From positions 11,868,886 through 11,932,885 of the forward strand of contig NC_050474.1 in assembly GCF_013373865.1 (NCBI RefSeq): 64,000 nucleotides of DNA, in the 5' to 3' direction. Made by a program: the position numbers and the translations under genes. Of the stretch, positions 56,526-64,000 are shown in pieces; within the stretch, counting starts at the first letter, position 1; the number at the start of each line of letters is the position of its first letter. The notes beneath the pieces were generated by a model. The model was not told where the DNA came from, did no database searches, and saw only the letters and a list, made by a program, of their open reading frames with translations. Source of the stretch: Monomorium pharaonis. Taxonomy: Eukaryota > Arthropoda > Insecta > Hymenoptera > Formicidae.

Positions 56526-56649
56526 AAATATTACAATTAAATTGTAATATTATAATAAAAAAGAATTAACATTAATAATAATAACAAATTTTCGTATAAC
56601 AGTCCGGAAATTATAGGTGCATATGCGGTCATTGGAACCTTATACATAG

Positions 56650-57053
56650 TAATAATATTAGTCGGGTATTTATTCAGTTTAGCGACTCCACCTCAAATAT
56701 CGATGTAATTATGCTTATTCGACGCGGTTTTGCTTCAAACGAACGAATCTGGCAGAAAAAAGCGTCGCTCTGCCCCGGGAAGCAAGATATTAATCGTTAA
56801 AGTTGACGAATTTACAAGTTGTGAAACCTGTCATACCGACGAAATGTAATGACTTGAGCATTACGAAATGTAATGATATGAGCACAGCGCTCATATTCTC
56901 ATGCTTTTTGGCCACAAGTGCATGCTCTGTCTAGCACAATGCTTTTTTTCTGCCAGATTCGTTCGTTTGAAACAAAACCGCGTCGAATAAGCATAATTAC
57001 ATCAATATTTGAGGTGGAGTCGCTAAACTGAATAAATACCCGATTAATATTAT
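56650..57053. mobile_element. Foldback MITE with ~105-bp arms
   Basis: GTCGGGTATTTATTCAGTTTAGCGACTCC...CGAATCTGGCAG is mirrored by CTGCCAGATTCG...GGAGTCGCTAAACTGAATAAATACCCGA almost perfectly. Confidence 0.9.
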
Positions 57054-57054
57054 G

Positions 57055-57340
57055 TCCGAGTTTGTCAGGTATAAAATAATTATGATAAACATTTATGAAA
57101 ATATTTAAAATACATATTTATACTATTACTATCAAAGAATATAAAAAATATTTCAAATTCATATACCATAAATATTTTTCAGTACGTTTTAAAAATATAT
57201 TCTATATATTGTTGACAATAATTTTTGTATTATTTCTAAATGGTTTACGAAAATAATTATATAATCTTTAAAAAATATTTTTTGAAAATAAATTTGTAAA
57301 ATATTTTATAAATGTTTATGATAATATTTTGTGCTATCTG
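57055..57340. repeat. AT-rich repeat shared with 28,996-29,340
   Basis: GTCCGAGTTTGTCAGGTATAAAATAATTATGATAAA and the following TTTTTAAAAATATTT phrases match the insertion in palindromic element copy 2. Confidence 0.8.
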
Positions 57341-57344
57341 GGAG

Positions 57345-57888
57345 GGTTACCCTTTTTTTATCTCCTGTTTTGCTGCATAAGTTTCTCTTACTTATATGAA
57401 GCATTTTCTTACATTCCATTGTGCACTTCGCACATTGTGTCATCCACAAGATTATAAAAAAAAAAATATGCAAAAGATTTGTTACCTTATTTCGTTCAAC
57501 ACTATCCTACTCTTTATGGTAAAGAAAATATCAAGAGGCACGGTAGTACCTCGCGCCAAGTGTACGCGCAGCGAGGCACCACCGTGCTTCTTTTACGCGA
57601 GACGTCGTTTGCGAGAAGACCGTAATTATCGGATCTCAATAATGACTGAACCGATGGATTTCTCAATAGGGTTAATAGATAGCTCGTACGCAATTTATAT
57701 AATAAAAGTTTTTTTAATTTTCCGCTACGTGACTTACGAGCCTAGATATCGCGATTAAAATTTTTCGCTCAAGAATAAATTTGATTAAGAAACGTCGTAG
57801 TCGTTATTATTATTATCGTCGTCGCCCGGCTAAGTGGTGCGGATTTGTACTTTTACTTTTTTTGCCATCAGATGGCTATATGATCAGA
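57345..57888. other. Unassigned stretch
   Basis: A 120-residue open frame at 57,396 shows no domain. Around 57,540-57,590 an imperfect inverted pair GGTAGTACCTCGCGCC / GGCACCACCG suggests a small hairpin. Confidence 0.4.
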
Positions 57889-59115
57889 TGATCAGATTTA
57901 AACCTTGTACCATATATATCTCAAGAACGGTTAGAGATATGATCTTAAGATAAAAACTAGGATTATCAAAGGTCTTCAAATTAATTAATTAAATAAATAA
58001 ATAAATAATTAATTAATTAAACCTTGTATTATGTATATCTCGAGAACGGTTGGAGATACGAACTTAGGATAAGCATTAGTATTATCAGATGTTTTCGGAT
58101 TAATTACATAATTAAAATTTAATTAATTATTAATTAATTAATTAAATTTTAAAACATGCAAATCTCGAGAACGGTTGGAGATGCGAACTTGGGATAAGCA
58201 GTGGTATTATCGGAACACTATAGAGACTTTATGCTTATGTATAATTAATTAATTAATTAATTAAAGTTTGTATTATGTATATCTCGAGAACGGTTAGAGA
58301 TATGAACTTGGGATAAGTACTAGTATTATCAGATTTTTTTAAATTAATTAATTGATTAATTAATTACTTTAATATATAATAATTAATTAATTAATTAAAC
58401 CTTGTATTATGTATATCTCGAGAACGGTTGGAGATACGAACTTGGGATAAGCACTAGTATTATCAGATGTTTTCGGATTAATTAATTAATTAAAATTTAA
58501 TTAATTATTAATTATTTAATTAAATTTTAAAACATGCAAATCTCGAGAACGGTTGGAGATGCGAACTTGAGATAAGCAGTGGTATTATCGGAATACTTTA
58601 GAGACTTTATGCTTATCTATAATTAATTAATTAATTAATTAATTAAACCTTGTAGCATGTGTATCTCGTGAACAATTAGAGATACGAACTTGGGATAAAC
58701 ACTAGTATTATCAGATTCCTTTATATTAATTAATTAAACCTTGTATTATGTATATCTCAAAAACGGTTGGAAATACGAACTTGCGATAAGCACTAGTATT
58801 ATCAGATGTTTTCGGATTAATTACTTAATTAAAATTTAATTAATTAATAATTAATTAATTAATTAAATTTTAAAACATGCAAATCTTGAGAACGTTTGGA
58901 GATGCGAACTTCGGATAAGCAGTGGTGTTATCGGAACACTTTAGAGTCTTTATGCTTATTTATAATTAATTAATTAATTAATTAATTAAACCTTGTAGCA
59001 TGTGTATCTCGAGAACGGTTAGAGATACGAACATGGGATAAGCATTAGTATTATCAGATGTCTTCGCAAAAAATTAATTAATTAAATAATTAATAATTAA
59101 TTAATCCTTCCTATC
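57889..59115. repeat. ~125-bp satellite with TTAA tracts
   Basis: About ten copies of ATGTATATCTCGAGAACGGTTGGAGATACGAACTTGGGATAAGCACTAGTATTATCAGAT-type units (two alternating subtypes) separated by (TTAA/TAAT)n tracts. Confidence 0.93.
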
Positions 59116-59450
59116 CTATCTAAAAAAAGACATGTAAAGTTGATTGCTTGCATTTCTCGAAGTTTATTGTTGTCGCTTTTCCGCGATGCCGATTGGTTGT
59201 TTCGCTGCGCTTACTTTGTGTTGCGAGTGAATTTTGACACACTGTCTCTGAATTTTGACAAGGATTTCCATTTTATAATAAACTTTTTTCTCGTTGTCTT
59301 GAGATCAATACAAGAATTCTCATTTTATGATAAACTTTTTTATGATAAGAATTACATGTTTTTCGTATCTTTTTTAAACTAAACATGCCATCTCAAATGT
59401 TTCGCTAATTACATGTGTCCTCATTTACGTTCAAGAGTAAATAATAAATA

Positions 59451-59648
59451 ATGTCCTCGTTGCCACTTATTCTGTTCGGATCCATGGGCATGATCGCGGG
59501 CATTCTGTCTCTGATTTTCCTGGAAACTTTAGGGACGAAATTTCCAGATTTCGTGTGGAAGGTGGAGAAGATCGGCAAGTTAAACGGGACTTCCAAAATT
59601 CCGGATTTTAACGCGCCACCGCGCCAGAGGAGCAGCGCGGAACGCTAA
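59451..59648 (+). pseudogene. Fragment like the C-terminus of an organic cation transporter
   Basis: 65 residues. LPLILFGSMGMIAGILSLIFLETLGTKFPD looks like the last membrane helix and the following P-E-T-L-x-T-x-L-P-D motif of SLC22-type transporters of the major facilitator superfamily. The usual PET reads LET. No further transporter exons are visible here. It may be the terminal exon of a gene whose other exons lie outside, or a carried-away fragment. In-frame stops lie just upstream of the ATG. Confidence 0.5.
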
Positions 59649-59797
59649 GATGCGCTAAGGCGCATCTTATTTCAAGATCGTCTCAAGCAATGTCTTTAGA
59701 TGCTAATACGGCTCTGTGATTGGTTGATGGCATCTTAAGACAGTACTTAAGATGATCTTAAATATAAGACCCGATTATGAATACCGGTCTAAATTCT
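59648..59797. mobile_element. MITE related to 37,510, partial
   Basis: CATCTTAAGACAGTACTTAAGATGATCTTAAATATAAGACCCGATTATGAATACCGG is the right end. The left end is weaker (GCGCATCTTATTTCAAG). Confidence 0.55.
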
Positions 59798-59839
59798 TCT
59801 TTTTCCTTTCTCCACGCTGAGGAGATACGGCTTTTTATC

Positions 59840-60528
59840 GTGAGAGGTTCAATGGCGCATAGTACAATTAGACACGTTGCAATTGCCCACCGTGCTATTA
59901 GACACATAATATTGCGCACCGTTCAATTGCGCACCGTTCAATTGGACACCGTTCGATTGGACACAATTCGATTGGACACTGTTCGATTCGACACAGTTCG
60001 ATTGGACACAGTTCGATTGGACACAGTTCGATTGCGCACCGTTCAATTGGACACAGTTCGATTGCGCACCGTTCAATTGCGCACCGTTTAATTGCGCACA
60101 GTTCAATTGCACACCGTCCAATCAAACGCATATTAAATATTTATACATTATGGCTGCGTTTGCAATGTGTACATAGGTTAGCGACTTGGACGGGGTGGGT
60201 GCGGGAGGGGGGTCGAAGGCCCCCTTGCACCCCTCCGTGTGTGTGTATGTGTGTGTGTAAAGCATTTACTGCACCACATGGGTTTGCGACTTAAATGGTA
60301 TGCAATCGAACGGTGCGCAATCAAACTGTGTCCAATCGAACTGTGTCCAATCGAACTGTGTCCAATCGAATTGTGTCCAATCGAACTGTGTCCAATCGAA
60401 CGGTGTCCAATCGAACTGTGTCTAAACGAACTGTGCGCAATTGAACGGTGTGCAATGTTTCGTGTCTAATATCACAGTGGGCAATTGCAACGTGTCCAAT
60501 TGTACTGTGCACCAATGAAGGCCTCTCC
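59840..60528. mobile_element. Palindromic YGNNCAC-array element, copy 5
   Basis: Perfect 8-bp duplication TTTTTATC (59,832-59,839; 60,529-60,536). Arms of ~15-nt units GTTCGATTGGACACA / GTTCAATTGCGCACC. Core at 60,177-60,291. Ends GTGAGAGGTTCAATGGCGCA / GCACCAATGAAGGCCTCTCC. Confidence 0.92.
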
Positions 60529-60536
60529 TTTTTATC

Positions 60537-61128
60537 AAGCATTATTATTCGTTACGCGAGTCGCAATACCCGCATGGCGTTAACATAATTATTTAATTTA
60601 ATTATTTTTAAAAATACAGCGGTTATTTCATTAAATTTATTTCGCAGAAATCGTAGAATTAGAGTCCCTCAAGTGGGAGTTAGAACGCGTAAAGATATGT
60701 GCCGCATATCAAAATATGTTTCATATACCAAAAATTTAAAAATTTTACAAATTGTTTTATTACTACGTTTATAAATATCTGTGTAAAATTTGAGCATGTT
60801 CTTTTATTAATTTAAAAGTTAACAATAATTTAAGCTGTGATATAGATGTAGAAGAAAGTTACCAATATTAACATAAGTTTTCTAAACCGACATTCTTTAT
60901 ATCTAATTCCGTATGCTACGTCTTGAGGAATAGCATAATGTATTTGTATTATCAACAAAAAATGTTTTACATTAAAGTGAATGGTTTCTAGAGGAATTCT
61001 TATATATATTAACTTGTAAATATTTTTGTGCAAGTGGATCATGTTAGAGGAAAAGAAAGAGTAACCTATTATGCCAGTTTGGAGCTACAATTTCTCAGAC
61101 TTGCGCGAAAACATTAATTATTCATTTT
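60537..61128. other. AT-rich DNA without recognisable gene
   Basis: A 70-residue open frame on the minus strand (60,830-61,042) has no domain or neighbour support. Confidence 0.4.
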
Positions 61129-61757
61129 TTAATACATAAGAATTTTTTAAAGTTGTTGTGAGTGTGATGCACTCACACAAGAAATGTCGCAAGCGATATA
61201 AGGTGTCAAATGACACCTCGCGCGCGGACATCGCCCGGCCTACATACCGGGCGTCGCACCGGGCAATGCACCCGGTTGCTTAATAAACAACACTCAAAAT
61301 CTCCTGATTTTGGGGTGGAATCTGCATAGCTAGCAATTGCTGGCTAAGCAAGAACATTGACCAAAGGCCAGTGACCGGGAAGTACCCTCCCCGGTTATAC
61401 ACCAAAAATCGGTGTATATAAACACCGAGGTACAGACAACGAGCGGGCTTGCTACACATTATACAGCGACGAACGTATGTCGCTCATTCTTTTATATTTG
61501 TCACGGGTATTAACGAATTATGTCAGTGTAACTCAGTGTAATCAAGATAGAAAATATATACACATTGTTATACGACAATCGGCTACAATCTCTCAAGAAA
61601 CCTGACCCGAGGTGTATCGACAGACGATCCCAAATATCGGTGGCCCTATATCCACCAAAGGGCCACAACAAAGTTTTGTTATTGTACATAAAAATAAAGA
61701 AAGCAAAGAGTAATTTCATGTCAATAACAAAACTTTTAAAAATTCTTATGTATTAAC
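61129..61757. mobile_element. Foldback MITE split by a solo LTR
   Basis: TAATACATAAGAATTTTTTAAAGTTTTGTTATTG and CAATAACAAAACTTTTAAAAATTCTTATGTATTA are inverted arms once the LTR is removed. Confidence 0.8.
61154..61670 (+). mobile_element. Solo LTR, TSD AAGT
   Basis: TGTTGTGAGTG...GGGCCACAACA, flanked by AAGT on each side. TATATAA at 61,415. It opens with a palindrome GTGAGTGTGATGCACTCAC. Confidence 0.87.
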
Positions 61758-62154
61758 AAATTTTTTTGTTATTAACATAAAATTACAGTTTGCTACACCC
61801 ACACCCACATACACACACACACACACAAACAATTTTTATCTTTTAAAAAATCTTTTTTTACACTTTTAATCTAATTATGTTAAAAGTTTTGTTATTGAAA
61901 TTTGATCCTTTGCTTTCTTTATTTTTATGTACATATACTTTAACTGTGTTAAAAGATTTGGAATCCTATAAAGCCTATTTAACAATACAGGCTGCGTTCA
62001 CAGAACATAAAGCTTATATTTAATATAAACTCTATAATTCAGAAACATTACCCGAGTGCTATTAGGTACTATTTTAACATTCGATGAAGCAAGGAAGCGA
62101 ACGGAGTGTACTAAGTAATAAACGGACACAGCAAGCTGAGTGAAACGGACACAG

Positions 62155-62716
62155 TGTTGTACCCCTCGTTGTGAGTACGATTTGAGATCGCTGCCAGAGA
62201 TCTCGCGAGGAAGGTATTTTGTCACATACACCGTTATTTGTCTTGAACACTTTTATTCTTGTATTCAGTTACAATAGGTAGATCGCGACCCCGCAAGGCA
62301 GAGGTGTCGCGTCTATTAGCTCGTTGTCCACGACCCCGCAAAGCAGAGTGTCGTGGTTGCGTATTTATAATAAGTTATCTCGGCGATACACGACCCCGCA
62401 AAGCAGAGTGTCGTGTGTAGTCTTAGTTTGTCTACTTCGGATTGACCCGCTCCTCACCTTCTTTCGTCGGTTTATATATCCGATAATTCGGTAGTTGGAT
62501 CGAAAGAAGGGGAGGATTGCGTGAGAGCGTAAATCGGTCAGTATTCCAAATTATTGCTTAGACAGCAAGTGCTGTCTAAGGAGCATTGCGCTAATTGTCG
62601 AGCGGATTGCGCGGAACCTCGCGCAATGCGCTCGATGCTGACTGCTGCAGCTGACCGACTTACGTCATCGTGCTACTGACACCTTATTTATCGTTATGAG
62701 TGTGTCACTCATAACA
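62155..62716 (-). mobile_element. Solo LTR, TSD ACAG, with three hairpins
   Basis: On the minus strand TGTTATGAGTG...GAGGGGTACAACA, flanked by ACAG at 62,151-62,154 and 62,717-62,720. It starts with a perfect inverted repeat GTTATGAGTG-ACA-CACTCATAAC. TATATAAA box at 62,471-62,480 (minus). Three tandem hairpins lie downstream of the TATA box, i.e. in the transcribed R/U5 part. Confidence 0.9.
62284..62416 (-). other. Three tandem hairpins with covarying stems (LTR copy B)
   Basis: At 62,284-62,311, 62,328-62,356 and 62,387-62,415. Lower stems ACACGA/TCGTGT, CCACGA/TCGTGG and GCGA/TCGC. Constant CA bulge, upper stem CTCTGC/GCGGGG and TTT or CTT loop. Confidence 0.8.
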
Positions 62717-63370
62717 ACAGTAATAAACGGACACAGTGCGAAACAGACACAGTAACAAACGGACACAGTGCGAAACGGACACAGTAACAAACGGACACAG
62801 ACCAAATGCGCACAGAGCGAAACGGACACAGACCAAATGCGCACACTGCACATGCGCACGGACCAAATGCACACACGGAAAGTCGCAAACCCATGTGATA
62901 CAATGAATGCTTTGCACGCACACACACACACACACACACGAGGGGGGGGGTGCAAGAGGGGGCCTTCGGCCCCCCTCCCGCATCCACCCCGTCCAAGTCG
63001 CTAACCTATGTGGACTTTACTCTGCTTGCAATGTACATGGATTGCATTTAGTCCGTGCGCACGTGTAGTGTGCGCATGTGCAGTGTGCGCATTTGGTCTG
63101 TGTCCGTTTCGCTCTGTGCGCATTTGGTCTGTGTCCGTTTGTTACTGTGTCCGTTTATTACTGTGTCCGTTTCACTCAGCCTGCTGTGTCCGTTTATTAC
63201 TGTGCGCATCTGGGACGCTCCCATTCGACTACTGATGTATCATGTGGTAATATTCATCGCAACAAACAAACACCGATGCTTCAGTACACGGTTTATCGAC
63301 AAGGAAATAAATTTAATATTAATATTTAATATAAAAATTTAATATTAATTTAATATTTAATATTAAATTT

Positions 63371-63868
63371 ATGTTTAAATATTTACATACAGTCAATAAA
63401 TTTTATGTTTACGTATTTATGTATATTGTAGTATTGAAAGTCTGTATTAAAACTAATTTTATTAAAATCCACGATAATAAAGTAAACAAAATAATTGGAT
63501 GTGGGTCTCTAACAGATGGCATATATAAATTAGAGACCCATATCATAAATTTTAATCAAAAAATTTATAAGAAATTAAATATAAACAAATGTGACAAAAT
63601 TAAAATAATAGGAATTATGCAGAAAGCAGGTACTATATATTAATATTCATTAATAACTTTTAAGAAATTATATATTATCTATATTTTTGCAGCGGAACCA
63701 TTTTATTTGATCGTAAACAGTGTAACTGACATACAAAAATCAAACGGACGATTGTCATTATCATTACTTCTAAAAGGAGTTCAAACACCTCCCAAAAGAA
63801 AAAATGAAGAAACTCCTAGTGCATCACAAGATGTAACAAAAAAAATTTTATTATTAAGAAATGTTTAA
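63371..63868 (+). CDS. Unidentified two-exon gene-like region at the right edge
   Basis: A 90-residue frame (63,371-63,643) contains NKIIGCGSLTDGIYKLETHI. It ends shortly after a donor-like GCAG|GTACTA near 63,630. A second open stretch follows TTTTTGCAG near 63,692 (AEPFYLIVNSVTDIQ...) and runs to 63,868 with a basic PPKRKNEE segment. Coding style and splice sites look genuine, but I recognise no family. The DGIYKLE phrase is faintly like Copia-type polyprotein. The gene may continue upstream or beyond. Confidence 0.4.
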
Positions 63869-64000
63869 ACTGAAAAAACTTTTAATTTGCAATCTTTTTA
63901 TGCTACATTAAACAATTTTAATAATTTTATTTTAGATACCAAAAAGATTTCCAAGTAAAAATATTAATTACTAAACAGTTTGGTATTAATTCACTATGAA

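Larger units (their letters stand above)
62087..63222. mobile_element. Palindromic YGNNCAC-array element, copy 6, split by a solo LTR
   Basis: ACGGACACAG/ATGCGCACAG arms as in copies 1 and 4. Core inverted at 62,882-63,010. The right end GGGACGCTCCC is followed by ATTCGACT and the left edge preceded by ATTCGATG (6 of 8). The left tip is eroded. Confidence 0.85.

Overview
This window is repeat-dense, AT-rich eukaryotic DNA, most likely from an insect and probably an ant. I infer this from (a) a short TTAGG-type tract, (b) P-element/THAP, pogo/Tigger and Polinton remnants whose proteins read like those I recall from ant genomes, and (c) a DUF4806 gene with short GT-AG exons. No complete single-copy host gene is evident. 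The host-like pieces are the DUF4806 gene at about 36.1-40.4 kb and a fragment resembling an organic cation transporter at 59.45 kb.

Layout. (1) 1-9.0 kb: end of an LTR, a 280-bp ACGC microsatellite, then a CAGGGTG-ended inverted-repeat element that encloses a 5.7-kb P-type (THAP) transposon with a perfect 8-bp target duplication. That transposon carries, apparently in an intron, a TA-inserted element containing a 5S-rRNA-derived segment. (2) 9.0-29.6 kb: four levels of nesting. An outer foldback element holds a second 5S-carrying TA element. That element was split by a Polinton/Maverick (adintovirus-like) provirus at 11,730-25,716. The provirus in turn holds a solo LTR, a minisatellite and a palindromic 8-bp-TSD element. 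(3) 30-35.7 kb: GGGA microsatellite, then a 3.2-kb near-complete palindrome with mirrored tRNA-like sequences at its heart. (4) 36-40.4 kb: DUF4806 gene with a 2.1-kb solo LTR in an intron. (5) 40.9-47.2 kb: decayed pogo/Tigger element with nested insertions. (6) 47.8-54.4 kb: decayed LINE split by LTR-type DNA. (7) 54.7-64 kb: solo LTRs, a 5S-derived SINE-like copy, foldback MITEs, a roughly 125-bp satellite, two more palindromic elements and a small unidentified gene-like region at the right edge.

Polinton logic. A leftward block encodes the particle: major capsid, penton-like minor capsid, a PLA2-like plus adenain-type protease protein, and a small conserved protein. It diverges from a rightward block with the packaging ATPase, a conserved coiled-coil protein and a retrovirus-type integrase with chromodomain. 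A leftward protein-primed DNA polymerase B gene follows. Both divergent blocks begin near a CTATAAATAG box. Stops, frameshifts and loss of the polymerase N-terminus show this copy is dead.

The most unusual signal is a family of six palindromic elements. They share a core of about 130 bp, similar ends and 8-bp target duplications, but their arms are built from copy-specific arrays of 15-16-nt units around a YGNNCAC core. A second strong signal is three tandem RNA-type hairpins with covarying stems in an LTR family.
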